Shown piece after piece: positions 23,701 to 30,847 of a stretch of 35,494 bases of DNA. The notes beneath the pieces are model-generated. The model saw only the letters and a program-made list of their open reading frames with translations. It was not told where the DNA came from and ran no database searches. The position numbers and the translations under genes were made by a program. This DNA is from an archaeon (GTDB taxonomy: Archaea > Micrarchaeota > Micrarchaeia > Anstonellales > Anstonellaceae): assembly GCA_020056635.1 (NCBI GenBank), contig JAGVHI010000020.1, forward strand, positions 1-35,494, in the 5' to 3' direction. Within the stretch, counting starts at the first letter, position 1. Each line of letters begins with the position of its first letter.

Positions 23701-25211
23701 CCTCCCTTGGGCCAATCCTGCTTGACACGGTCGCGCCCTCCTACTCTGCCCCTTACCACCCGGCCAACAACTCAAACCAGACCAACACCAACCTCACTTT
23801 CTCCTGGACTGCAAACGATGATTTCCGCACTCAAATTAGCTGCAACCTGACCCTGGACGGGGCGGTCAACAAGTCGCTTCTGGGCTCAAGCGGTGTTCAG
23901 TTCGACACAAGGGCAACCTCCCTGATATCGGAAGGGCAGCACAACTGGTCGGTCACATGCTGGGATGATCTGAACAACACCGCAACCTCAAGGACTCTTT
24001 ATTTCACCATGCTTTCCTCGGTGGTTGGCAATGCAAGCGATATAGGAACATCCTCCCTGCCAAACGTTAGCGCGCTCATAAACGGGTCTGACGCGGTGAA
24101 CGGCACATATTACAACGAGACTCTGAACATAACCATCGAAAGCTCTGGCCAGCCAGTAGTGGAATTCAGCTACAACTTCACGGACAATTTCATCAACTTC
24201 AGCACTATAAACTTGACAAACGGCACGCAGGGCGGCGCATCCTTCATCGAAATCTCGGGTGTGAACTCAAGCGGTGGGCTTGCTAGCACGAAAACCGCTT
24301 ACATATACGGCGCAAGCGCCTCTTACAACGCAGTCTGCATAAAGGACAGCGAAGGCGCGACTGCGGTTTCCATCTCCTCCGGCTGCACCTCTGCAGGTGA
24401 AACGCAAGTGAGATGCGATGGAACCTCCTCAAATGGATATACTTGCACGCAATCAGGAACGACTCTCACAATTTCCAGCCTGCATCACTCTGCCGCAATC
24501 CAATTCAATATTGCCGCATCAGCCCCATCGCCCCCCTCCGACACATCCCAAGGCGGTGCAGGCGGCGTGCCTTCCGGAAGCACTCCTGAAACAAATTCGC
24601 TTTCATTTGCTTCGCTTACATTGGATGGCGGCACTAGCTGCACTCTCTCGGTCTACCGCGAAATCGAAAGCGGCCTCCCTTCCTCAGAGCTAAAAACAAC
24701 CATCACCAACTCACCGCGGGAGGAGTGTGCCCTTGCGAATGCAACGGTTGAGGATTACATCCCGCCTGAGTTTGCTCCAATTGAGTCAATCACATTCACT
24801 CCGCAATACTCGAGCAGGGCAGGCTCGAATGCCACATTCCTGTTCCAGCAGATTGATCCAGGCGAATCCGTGCAGTTTGTTTATGCAAGCGAGCGGTGGA
24901 TTCCAGCCTCCAAGCTTTCATTCTTCCAGGAGCCGGCCATACGTGCCATGCGCTACCAGCCGCAGGTACCCTCTAATCCCCTTCCCTCCAAGCCCGAGCA
25001 AAATGTGTCCAAGCCGCCTACTCAGCAGCCGGAAAAAAAGCCTCCTGCCGCAAGCCAGCCCCAGCCACCTGGCGAGGAGATTCCCCAACCTTCCATGGAG
25101 GGAATGGTGCTCACTTTGGCGTTTGGCGCGGTGTTCGCAACAATAATAATACTTTCAATCGCTTTCCTGGTGCTCATGCTGTTCAAGAAGCGCAAAAAGC
25201 GCGGCCTATGA
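17781..25211 (+). CDS. Giant surface protein with LamG, Ig-like repeats and two M14 carboxypeptidase domains
   Basis: 2476 residues. A signal peptide (about 8-26) leads to a LamG-like lectin domain (about 72-300: LEAWIKS, GVWYHAVCTYKDG, FNGVIDEVRVYNR). Then come Ig-like repeats of two kinds and two M14 domains of the cytosolic-carboxypeptidase kind, each beginning with a beta-sandwich (NWWFFFKM or NWWFFFRM). Copy 1 keeps H734-x-x-E737, N800-R801, H835 and possible catalytic E907. Copy 2 keeps H1253-x-x-E1256, N1320-R1321, H1356 and E1425. At least four more Ig-like repeats, a Pro-rich stretch and a C-terminal membrane segment with a basic end (about 2440-2476) follow. Asn-X-Ser/Thr sequons are very frequent, so heavy glycosylation is likely. 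It is anchored outside the cell and probably acts in attachment and peptide trimming. Target unknown. Confidence 0.85.
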   Translation: MMGENAKLPALALLALLVAGVPVIFSVPTQGIPLLNTSSGYNFTWSNLTCYNQSTAGATSNAFDFRANGTSRAVLHMTFYTNVTSAARAVSDYSSYANNGTLGDGTAANVPLWNATGKSAGAYPFDGINDIIAIPDAASLDGNGAYNELTLEAWIKSNLSAQTGMIITKRNTSTISSYQLGFDSVSTGKIFCGIYPVTGSYAEAPAASAPAIAVGVWYHAVCTYKDGVGVRLYVNGTNVTANTLPTSNVRDSATPVLIGARYNGGVTVQRWFNGVIDEVRVYNRVLSDAEILSHYNLGYSRLVSQELLNDTTYTCSVTPSDGFTDGLTNVSNQVYVRIEGAPSVSINSPTASTYNNQTVLVDITGTGLSTWYNWNGTNESYSTPVQVNFTEGANTLYAYSNNSTGGIAAANVTFTINLSVSDVTSPTVNLLSPPSGTASLNSSYNFTCNASDNNIVMNVTFYLWNSTALWYNNSTSSATGYANGAVFNFSASGMPVDNYQWNCKAYDNSSNGAFAASNYTLTVNAPTYDDVFFNSSFQSGNLYNVTYVNGDASGNRKYIANITYPGITENCSSVAITQYNWWFFFKMTNVSGKNITVNITNPLATDLVDRWPNLRPRYSYDFGLGNINDSSNNWSIGTWAALMPPNTSFSAAGLWFAMTLNVPGGQDTAYLAANTPYTVRRRDLFFENISSSPYVNITILGVTTLGLNLSAISITDPAYPDSRKVKVYSIANQHANEETQGSWYSEGAINFLLNTTNSTAATLRRNYIFRFVPIQNVDGVYNGSGRWSPVYNGNTVYDPNRCWTNARNGVASYNVVDWTYQDAVSFAPNCSLDIHGSINGESLNPPPGYNYFLHDGLADAAMSAFTMNISAFWENVYSTTGNAGIASSFPPNMRQSPAAIHPSTMMENTAGNFSGTAITPLETTWQRYGIELLQGIHGYYNNTANEPETQSPAVNLLSPVSGTNSTNSSYNFSCNASDNNIVMNVTFYLWNSTALWFNNSTSSAAGYANGTVFNFSASGMPVDNYTWNCKAYDNSSNGAFAASNYTLNVNVSSYDDVLFDTTFESMNLYNVGFVSGDALGNRYYNATTYFNSSFSSTYNWWFFFRMRNATGKNIYINLTNPTDADFTSNRWPNVRPRFSYNFGEGNVNLSNPDWGAGAWFNIQSSSVSYAGSAPRWYSFNISATQDTVWVAPSVPYTVTRRDRFISEISGSPYLNISVLTVSPNGYNVTAIQLSDFNYNGSAKTNIYITAQQHANEEPQGSWAAEGAIRWLLNDSNITAVTIRKNYDIKFIPIMNVDGAKWGMGRFTPEYGGSPSQYDLNRQWDDARTQASGVYQIVNKTWVDFAAFDADSIMDWHGSVNGDGSSGIGTNYHLGTSSTAFTNMLNNISVYWRYYSGTNGNAGSAGGETCASNAATAGYVPSSNVEWTIANYSAAPTLAGNNSIWMDDGISQIRGVDGYYQTRGANDITVPNVSLISPSTSTSSSNTSYNFTCNASDNEVVMNVTFYLWNSTALWYNNSISSAAGYANGTWLNFSASSLPVDNYQWNCKAYDNSSNGAFAASNFTLNVTSPAIPAVSIASPNNATYGNATVLVNISAPGASSIWYNWNGTNATYTAPVNITFNEGSNTLYAYANNSVGAENSTSVTFSIDTIAPAISITSPANQTYTNASIPLNISASGSANIWYNWNGTNATYAAPTSVNFTQGAITLIAYANDSVGNQNATNVSFFIDSLAPPLSIISPANQTYNNLTLLLNISSVGAASVWYEYNGTNTSYTSPVYVNFSEGGNSLYAYANDSLGNLNSTLVSFYVTTTALSVVIISPQNATYQTRNISVSLSSTGAYTWYNWDGTNITYSSPANVTFNESGNTLYAYANDTLGNITSANVSFFVDSSLPAVSLVSPTTQAGNYSRSWIAANATATDSSLANLTVYLNNSTATYSAQTSASSPLFYNFTSLPDGYYWLNATANDSVGNSNSTSLGPILLDTVAPSYSAPYHPANNSNQTNTNLTFSWTANDDFRTQISCNLTLDGAVNKSLLGSSGVQFDTRATSLISEGQHNWSVTCWDDLNNTATSRTLYFTMLSSVVGNASDIGTSSLPNVSALINGSDAVNGTYYNETLNITIESSGQPVVEFSYNFTDNFINFSTINLTNGTQGGASFIEISGVNSSGGLASTKTAYIYGASASYNAVCIKDSEGATAVSISSGCTSAGETQVRCDGTSSNGYTCTQSGTTLTISSLHHSAAIQFNIAASAPSPPSDTSQGGAGGVPSGSTPETNSLSFASLTLDGGTSCTLSVYREIESGLPSSELKTTITNSPREECALANATVEDYIPPEFAPIESITFTPQYSSRAGSNATFLFQQIDPGESVQFVYASERWIPASKLSFFQEPAIRAMRYQPQVPSNPLPSKPEQNVSKPPTQQPEKKPPAASQPQPPGEEIPQPSMEGMVLTLAFGAVFATIIILSIAFLVLMLFKKRKKRGL
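19062..19352 (+). repeat. Ig-like repeat A, copy 1 (in the giant gene)
   Basis: A 291-nt unit encoding a 97-residue Ig-like domain (VNLLSPPSG to YTLTVN). It precedes the first M14 domain. Copies 2 and 3 are at 20640 and 22194. A 41-nt stretch (around TGGAACTGCAAGG) is identical in all three. Confidence 0.85.
20640..20930 (+). repeat. Ig-like repeat A, copy 2
   Basis: 291 nt, precedes the second M14 domain. It shares a stretch of about 50 identical bases with copy 1 (beginning TGCAATGCATCAGAC). Confidence 0.85.
22194..22484 (+). repeat. Ig-like repeat A, copy 3
   Basis: 291 nt, follows the second M14 domain, so the arrangement is A-M14-A-M14-A. It is more diverged at its 5' end than copies 1 and 2. 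Confidence 0.8.
22503..23450 (+). repeat. Tandem Ig-like repeat B array
   Basis: Four tandem copies of about 75-80 codons with the pattern (V/I)SI(A/T/I)SPxNxTY, then WYNWNGTN, then NTLYAYAN(N/D)S. A fifth, isolated copy lies at about 18810-19040, before repeat A copy 1. It forms a stalk-like section between the carboxypeptidase domains and the membrane anchor. Confidence 0.75.
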
Positions 25212-25221
25212 TGGCAATTTT

Positions 25222-25776
25222 ATGAAAACGCAATTCCTCTCGCACTCGATCGCATTCCTCATAGGCATCCTGCTTGTTCTCGCCCTAATCTCACTTTCCC
25301 CTGATTTCGCATCCACATTGCTTCCAAACTCCTCATTGGTGCAGCCTATTTTCTCCCCGGGCTCGGAAAAGGAAATTATCTCGCTCATCAATTCAGCTTC
25401 AAGCTCGGTCGATGTTGAGGTTTACACATTCACGAACCGCAATATTGCCGATGCGCTCATAAACGCATCGGAGCGGGGGATTCAGGTGCGCGTGATACTC
25501 GAGAGCAGGCTTGTGAACCCCAAATACAACCAGGATACTGCAAGATACCTTTCCGCAAACGGGGTGCAGGTGCGGTTTGCAAGCCCAAAATATGCGCTTA
25601 CGCACTCAAAGCTCATGATAATAGACGGAAAAAAGGTGCTTGTGGGCAGCATAAATTTCAGCAACAACGCGGTGCTGAAGAACCGGGAGGCTGCAGCGGT
25701 AATCTACGGCCCAGCGGTTGCGCAATACGCGGAAATTTTCAAGCAGGACTGGGAAGACGCGCTTGAAATTGATTAA
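25222..25776 (+). CDS. Secreted or membrane-anchored phospholipase D-like protein (single HKD)
   Basis: 184 residues. An N-terminal hydrophobic segment (about 10-26) is a signal or anchor. The PLD fold follows: IISLINSASSSVDVEVYTFTN, then the HKD motif THSKLMIIDGKKVLVGSINFS with H128, K130, D135 and N145. One HKD per chain with this size matches Nuc-type nucleases, which work as dimers, although phospholipases use the same motif. The start lies 10 nt after the stop of the giant surface gene, so they are likely co-transcribed and act at the same place outside the cell. The nucleic acid or lipid substrate cannot be decided. Confidence 0.8.
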   Translation: MKTQFLSHSIAFLIGILLVLALISLSPDFASTLLPNSSLVQPIFSPGSEKEIISLINSASSSVDVEVYTFTNRNIADALINASERGIQVRVILESRLVNPKYNQDTARYLSANGVQVRFASPKYALTHSKLMIIDGKKVLVGSINFSNNAVLKNREAAAVIYGPAVAQYAEIFKQDWEDALEID

Positions 25777-25781
25777 GCGCG

Positions 25782-26084
25782 CTATTTCTTCACAAGCTTA
25801 TTGCCAAACAGTGTATCGCCATACGCCTCATCCAACTTGTTTGCCATGAAAAATGCCATTATCATAACCACCATGGCAACAAGGCCTGCGGCAATATGCC
25901 AACCAATCTCCGCGGCAATATCTCCTTTGGCGCCGCAGGAAGATGGGGCAACAAACAAATCATCTATATAATAAAAGAGCAGCAGCGCAGCCAGCATCCA
26001 CGCGAGCCTCTCTCTCAACAATACGCCTGCATTCATTATTTTCCAAAATGAAACTTTCGAGCCCTTCTTTTTCGCACCCGCCAT
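25782..26084 (-). CDS. Small membrane protein with two hydrophobic segments
   Basis: 100 residues. A basic N-terminus (AKKKGSK) precedes two membrane segments (about 23-45 and 59-82) joined by a loop with DDLFVAPSSCGAKGD. The C-terminus is charged. The ATG at 26084 has GGTGG 6 nt upstream and an A+T box (26112-26121) upstream. The gene is convergent with the PLD-like gene. Function unknown. Confidence 0.6.
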   Translation of the reverse strand: MAGAKKKGSKVSFWKIMNAGVLLRERLAWMLAALLLFYYIDDLFVAPSSCGAKGDIAAEIGWHIAAGLVAMVVMIMAFFMANKLDEAYGDTLFGNKLVKK

Positions 26085-26111
26085 TCTACCACCGAAAAGG
26101 CTAATTCGAAG

Positions 26112-26121
26112 ATAAATATAA
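26112..26121. promoter_or_regulatory. A+T box between divergent genes
   Basis: AAATATAAAT-like tract about 33 nt from the minus-strand ATG (26084) and 38 nt from the plus-strand ATG (26155). It may serve both genes. Confidence 0.4.
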
Positions 26122-26154
26122 ATTCATCCCCCCAATTCTTATCTGCGACCTCAT

Positions 26155-27609
26155 ATGCCTGACTCCGAGCTTGACCCAAAGGCGCAAAGGAAAGCGATGC
26201 GCAATTCGGACTTAAACGGCATGTCATATGCCGCCATGGTCGGGATGGGCGAATCCTACATCCCCGCAGCCGCGCTCTCGCTTGGCGCAACCGATTTCCA
26301 CATAGGCATGCTTTCTGCGTTCCCGCAATTCCTGGGCGCGGTATTCCAATTTTTTTCCATCCCAGTAATCCGGCTCTTTGGCAGCAGGAAATGGGCGACG
26401 CTTGCAGGGGATCTGTTCCAAGGGCTGGTTTACCTGCCGATTATTGCCCTTTTGCTCTGGCCAGGGGAGCTTTCAGTCCCGCTCCTAATACTCTTTTTCT
26501 CGCTTGGCACGGCTGGCATGCTCATGATCAACCCTGCATGGAGCAGCTGGGTTTCGGACATAGTGCCTGACTCTGCACGCCCCACATTTTTTGCAAGGAG
26601 GAACAGGGTGGTGCAGCTTGTGCTTTTCATCTCGACATTCGGGGCTGGATATGCGCTTCGCGCGCTTGAGCTGAACTATTCTGCGGCAATCGCCTTCTCC
26701 CTCGTATTCCTCGGGGCAGCCATTTCACGCGCATTCTCCGCATATTTCAATTTCCTGATTCCGGACATCAAATACGAAATCCAGCTTTTCCGCGAAATCC
26801 GATTCTCCCAGCTTTTCACGCTTCCAGGGTACCGCAACGAGCTTTGGTTCCTGATGTTCATGGCTCTGATAAACGCAACAACGCAGTTCGCTGCGCCATT
26901 TTTCATCCCGCACATGATCGGGAACCTCCACTTTGACCTAGGGCTTGTAGGCATGCTAATAGCGATACCGGTCATTGCAAAGGTTTTTTTCTTCCCTTAC
27001 TGGGGCTGGGCCGCAGACAGGTTCGGCAACCGCGCGGTCCTTGTTTCCACCTCGTTTTTAACCCCCGCGATGCCGCTTTTCTGGCTCCTCTCCTCAGACC
27101 CTGCCCACATTGTCCTTTTCCAGATTTTCTCAGGGTTTGCATGGGCCGGGTTTGACCTGGCGGCGTTCAACTATGCGCTCTCGCTGGTAGAGCGCGACCT
27201 TCGCCCCTCGTTCATTTCCAAGTACAACGCGTTCAACGGATTTTTCTATGCGCTTGGAGCGGTTTGCGGCGGGCTGTTCCTCTCCCAATTCCCCTCCTTT
27301 GCGCTGCTCGGGTTCGTCGGAATCCCCCTAGTGTTCCTGCTCTCAGGCATCGCCCGCCTAATCACTTTCGTCATTTTCTCTCCCAAGCTCTCCTCTGCCC
27401 ACGAGATAATGAACACCACAAGCGACCGGGCAATGATACTCCAGATCGTGGCGGTCGCCCCAGCCCAGGGCGCAATACAGCAGGTGATGCACGGCTGGAA
27501 CTTCACCCGCAAAGCAGTCCGGCAGGGCGCTGTGCACGGCGGATGGGCAATAAAAGAAGGGATTGGGCGGTCGAAGAGGTTTGTCGAAGGCAAGGTAAGG
27601 AAAATATGA
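26155..27609 (+). CDS. Major facilitator superfamily transporter
   Basis: 484 residues with about 12 hydrophobic segments between residues 25 and 410, in the two-bundle pattern of MFS secondary carriers. The start of the second half carries WGWAADRFGNRAVLVSTSF, the MFS loop motif (G-x-x-x-D-R-x-G-x-R). The first half has VIRLFGSRKWATLAGDLFQG as its counterpart. The C-terminal 70 residues are cytoplasmic and basic. The substrate cannot be read from sequence. Its stop overlaps the next gene's start (ATGA), so the two are translated together. Confidence 0.82.
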   Translation: MPDSELDPKAQRKAMRNSDLNGMSYAAMVGMGESYIPAAALSLGATDFHIGMLSAFPQFLGAVFQFFSIPVIRLFGSRKWATLAGDLFQGLVYLPIIALLLWPGELSVPLLILFFSLGTAGMLMINPAWSSWVSDIVPDSARPTFFARRNRVVQLVLFISTFGAGYALRALELNYSAAIAFSLVFLGAAISRAFSAYFNFLIPDIKYEIQLFREIRFSQLFTLPGYRNELWFLMFMALINATTQFAAPFFIPHMIGNLHFDLGLVGMLIAIPVIAKVFFFPYWGWAADRFGNRAVLVSTSFLTPAMPLFWLLSSDPAHIVLFQIFSGFAWAGFDLAAFNYALSLVERDLRPSFISKYNAFNGFFYALGAVCGGLFLSQFPSFALLGFVGIPLVFLLSGIARLITFVIFSPKLSSAHEIMNTTSDRAMILQIVAVAPAQGAIQQVMHGWNFTRKAVRQGAVHGGWAIKEGIGRSKRFVEGKVRKI

Positions 27610-28001
27610 AACGCCCGTCACTTCAGCCAGCCGCTCTTGTATGCGGCATACTAACGGACGGCGAGCGTGCGCTTTTCCTTATACAAAAGAATTCGCTTGG
27701 GGAAGAATCACTTGAGCTTCCGCATGCTTTCATTTTCGCAGGGGAAAACCCAGTCTCTTCCCTCACTTCCGCATTCCTTCTCCAAACGGGGATAGACGGG
27801 CAGGTGCATGAAATAATCATGCAGGGCAAGTTCAATTCAGGCTCGCGAAAAAGAAAGCGCCTTATTCCTGCCCTGGGGTTTCGGGTTAGCGCAAAAAGCC
27901 ATTCGGCCAAGCTCTTGCCTGCGTTCTTTGGATACAAATGGCTTTTGCGCGAAGAGGCTGTGAAAAAGAAGCTTGCAAAGACTGCAGAATGGCTCCGCTA
28001 A
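27606..28001 (+). CDS. Nudix-fold-like protein with degenerate Nudix box
   Basis: 131 residues. The strand AALVCGILTDGERALFLIQKN, the region ELPHAFIFAGENPVSSLTSAFLLQTGI and the later GFKW-type FFGYKWL resemble the Nudix hydrolase fold. The Nudix box (G-x5-E-x7-R-E-U-x-E-E) is not conserved: the REUxEE residues that bind metal are replaced by SAFLLQ. It may therefore bind, but not cleave, a nucleotide. The start overlaps the MFS stop by 4 nt. Role unknown. Confidence 0.6.
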   Translation: MKRPSLQPAALVCGILTDGERALFLIQKNSLGEESLELPHAFIFAGENPVSSLTSAFLLQTGIDGQVHEIIMQGKFNSGSRKRKRLIPALGFRVSAKSHSAKLLPAFFGYKWLLREEAVKKKLAKTAEWLR

Positions 28002-28017
28002 TTCTGATTTTGCATAC

Positions 28018-28027
28018 CCTTTTATCC
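28018..28027 (+). promoter_or_regulatory. TATA box of leuS
   Basis: CCTTTTATCC centred about 26 nt before the ATG at 28049; likely leaderless. Confidence 0.45.
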
Positions 28028-28048
28028 TTTTTACCCCCATCCCTATCC

Positions 28049-30832
28049 ATGGATTACGAGGCAAAATGGCAGGCCGTGTGGGCGGAGGAAAAGCTTTTCG
28101 AGCCCGAGGCTGATGCAGGAAAGAAGAAGTTTTTCCTCACTGCGGCATTCCCGTACCCCAATTCGCCGCAGCACATAGGGCACGGCCGCACTTACACCAC
28201 CACGGATGTTTATGCGCGCTACATGCGAATGCAAGGGCGCAATGTGCTATTTCCCATGGGCTTTCACGTCACGGGCACGCCAATACTTGCAATGGCGCGA
28301 AGATTGAAGGAGCAGGACAATGAGCTTCTTGAAATATTCGAAAAAATCTACCACATACCGCGCGAAACCGCGCTTTCGCTATCAGAGCCAGTCCCTCTGG
28401 TTACCTATTTCTCGCAGGAGATTGAGCAGGGAATGAAGGAAATGGGGTATTCGATTGACTGGAGGAGGAAATTCTACTCTTTTGATGCTCATTTCAACAA
28501 GTTCATACAATGGCAGTTTGCAAAACTAAAAGAAAAGGGCTATCTGGTCCAGGGCGAGCACCCTGTCCCCTGGTGCCCGAAAGACGGGAATTCAATTGGA
28601 TCGCACGATACGCAGGGGGATGTGGACCCCCAGCTTGAGGAAGTGACTGCGATAAAATTCGCTTTCAAGGACGGCTCCATACTGGTTTCCACCTACCGCC
28701 CTGAAACAATTTATGGCGTCACAAACATTTGGGTGAACTCGAACTCCAAAATCGTGCTTGTGCGCAACACAAAAACCAACGAACGCTATTACATGGCAGA
28801 GCAGGCGGCAAAAGTACTCTCATACCAGCTTCCCTTGCAGATTGAGCAGCCCATTCCAGTAAATGAACTGCTCGGCTCAAATGCAACCAACCCTGAAACA
28901 AAGGAGCAGGTCCCGATATTCCAGGCAAGCTTTGTGAAACCCTCAGTTGGGACAGGGATAGTAATGTCCGTTCCAGCTCACGCTCCGCTTGATTACCTTG
29001 CGCTTCGCGATGCAGGGCTGGATGACAGGATTGCGCTAAAGCAGGTGCTATCTGTGGAAGGGTTCGGTTCATTCCCTGCAAAGGAGCTTTGCGATGAGAT
29101 GCGGATCCAGGACCAGAACGATGCAGAAGCTGAAAATGCCACAAAAGAGATTTACAAAAAAGAGGCGCACACTGGTAAAATGGTGGTCGGGAAATACGCT
29201 GGAAAAACAGGATTGGAGGCAAAGGAGCTGGTCACCAAATCCCTAATCTCCTCGAACATGGCATTCAAGTTCACCGAAATCTCAAACCAGCCAGTCTATT
29301 GCAGGTGCGGCACGCACGTGGTTGTGAAAAGGGTGTCAGACCAGTGGTTCATAGACTACGGGAACCCAAGCTGGAAGGAGCAGGTGAAAAGCTGCTTTTC
29401 AAAAATGCGAATCCTGCCCCAAAAAACAATTCCCGATTACCTATACACAATCGACTGGCTTAGGGAAAAGGCTTGCACGCGCGCATCCGGGCTTGGAACG
29501 TGCTTCCCGTTCTCCGAGAACCAGATGATTGAAGCGCTCTCGGATTCCACTATTTACATGGCGTTCTACACTATTTCGCACATCCTGAAGAAAGAGAATG
29601 CAAGCGAGCTCAACAACGCATTCTTCGATTACGTGCTGCTGGGCGTGAACGAAGACCTTGCAAGCGAGAGGATGAGGCAATTGCGCAAGGAATTCCTGTA
29701 TTGGTATCCGCTTGACTCACGCCATTCCGCAACCGATTTGGTGCACAATCACCTGACTTACCTGATATTCAATCATGCTGCAGTATTTCCGCCAGAGCTC
29801 TGGCCCAAGCAAATCGTTTCAAACGGGTTCGTGATGATGGAAGGGCAGAAAATGAGCAAATCCTTCGGGAACATACTCCCAATCCGTGCTGCGATTAAGC
29901 AGTATGGCGCGGATGTTGTGCGCTTCCTGGTTGTTTCAGGCGCGGATTTGCCCCAGGATTCGGATTTCAACAAAACAGGCGCTGAAGGGGCAGCGGCCAG
30001 GATTAGGCAGATGCTCAGGTACGCGCACGAAGCGGCAAAGGAAAAGGAGAAGCAGGCGCCGGGCTCTTTTGCAGACAGGTGGCTTGCATCCAAACTGCAT
30101 TCCAAAGTGAAGAATGCCCCCGCACTTTACGAATCTTTCCAGATGCGGGAGCTTTCGCAAGCCCTGTTCTATGATGCAATCAACGAGCTTTCTTATTACC
30201 AGAAGCGTGCGCCAACCCCGCACTTGCGCGAGTTCATGGAATACTGGGCATTGCTCATCGCTCCAATAATGCCTCATGCTTCAGATGAGATATTCTCTGT
30301 TCTTGGAACAAAACTCTACGTTGCGGAAGCTAAGTTCGCATCCGTCTCCCCATTCCCAAAACCTGACGAATCCCGCATAAACCCTCGGTTAGAAAAAGCA
30401 GAAGGATTGGTAAAGGGCACGCTTGAGGATATCCGCTCAATTCTTACGCTGCTAAAAATTGCAAAAGCCAAATCGGTCACTCTTTGCTGCGCATCCGATT
30501 GGAAGCGGGTGATATACGAAACCGTGCGGCAGAAAAAGAAGGCGGATGAGGCAATAAAGGCGATTAAGGATGGGAATTTGGTTCCCAATGAGCGACTTGG
30601 GAATGCAATAGCGCTTGCAATAGTCTATGCAAAAAACCTAAACTCCCTTGATGCTTCGCTTCCGACCCAAGCAGAAGAGCTTGAGGCGCTCACTGATGCG
30701 GTGAAATACCTTGAGAACGAGCTTGGGGGATGCTCAGTCATAGTTGCAGCAGAAGAAAAAGCCCAAGGGGCTGCTGCAGCAAAAGCAAAGAATGCAAACC
30801 CGATGAAACCGAGCATTTATATTGAAAAATGA
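28049..30832 (+). CDS. leuS: Leucyl-tRNA synthetase
   Basis: 927 residues. It charges tRNA-Leu with leucine and edits mischarged tRNA. The class I catalytic motifs are HIGH at residues 42-45 (FPYPNSPQHIGHGRTYTT) and KMSKS at 601-605. The CP1 editing domain (about 215-420) carries STYRPETIYG and the GTGIVMSVPAH loop. The C-terminal helical anticodon domain is followed by the extension typical of archaeal/eukaryotic-type LeuRS. The start is set at the ATG at 28049 (MDYEAKWQ), which fits the family and the upstream box; an earlier in-frame start lies inside the Nudix-like gene. Its cognate tRNA-Leu(UAG) is also in this window. Confidence 0.96.
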   Translation: MDYEAKWQAVWAEEKLFEPEADAGKKKFFLTAAFPYPNSPQHIGHGRTYTTTDVYARYMRMQGRNVLFPMGFHVTGTPILAMARRLKEQDNELLEIFEKIYHIPRETALSLSEPVPLVTYFSQEIEQGMKEMGYSIDWRRKFYSFDAHFNKFIQWQFAKLKEKGYLVQGEHPVPWCPKDGNSIGSHDTQGDVDPQLEEVTAIKFAFKDGSILVSTYRPETIYGVTNIWVNSNSKIVLVRNTKTNERYYMAEQAAKVLSYQLPLQIEQPIPVNELLGSNATNPETKEQVPIFQASFVKPSVGTGIVMSVPAHAPLDYLALRDAGLDDRIALKQVLSVEGFGSFPAKELCDEMRIQDQNDAEAENATKEIYKKEAHTGKMVVGKYAGKTGLEAKELVTKSLISSNMAFKFTEISNQPVYCRCGTHVVVKRVSDQWFIDYGNPSWKEQVKSCFSKMRILPQKTIPDYLYTIDWLREKACTRASGLGTCFPFSENQMIEALSDSTIYMAFYTISHILKKENASELNNAFFDYVLLGVNEDLASERMRQLRKEFLYWYPLDSRHSATDLVHNHLTYLIFNHAAVFPPELWPKQIVSNGFVMMEGQKMSKSFGNILPIRAAIKQYGADVVRFLVVSGADLPQDSDFNKTGAEGAAARIRQMLRYAHEAAKEKEKQAPGSFADRWLASKLHSKVKNAPALYESFQMRELSQALFYDAINELSYYQKRAPTPHLREFMEYWALLIAPIMPHASDEIFSVLGTKLYVAEAKFASVSPFPKPDESRINPRLEKAEGLVKGTLEDIRSILTLLKIAKAKSVTLCCASDWKRVIYETVRQKKKADEAIKAIKDGNLVPNERLGNAIALAIVYAKNLNSLDASLPTQAEELEALTDAVKYLENELGGCSVIVAAEEKAQGAAAAKAKNANPMKPSIYIEK
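30814..30823 (+). promoter_or_regulatory. TATA box of the 30848 gene
   Basis: CATTTATATT inside the leuS end, about 26-29 nt before the TTG/ATG start. Confidence 0.4.
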
Positions 30833-30847
30833 GCTGAATTCGAGTTG

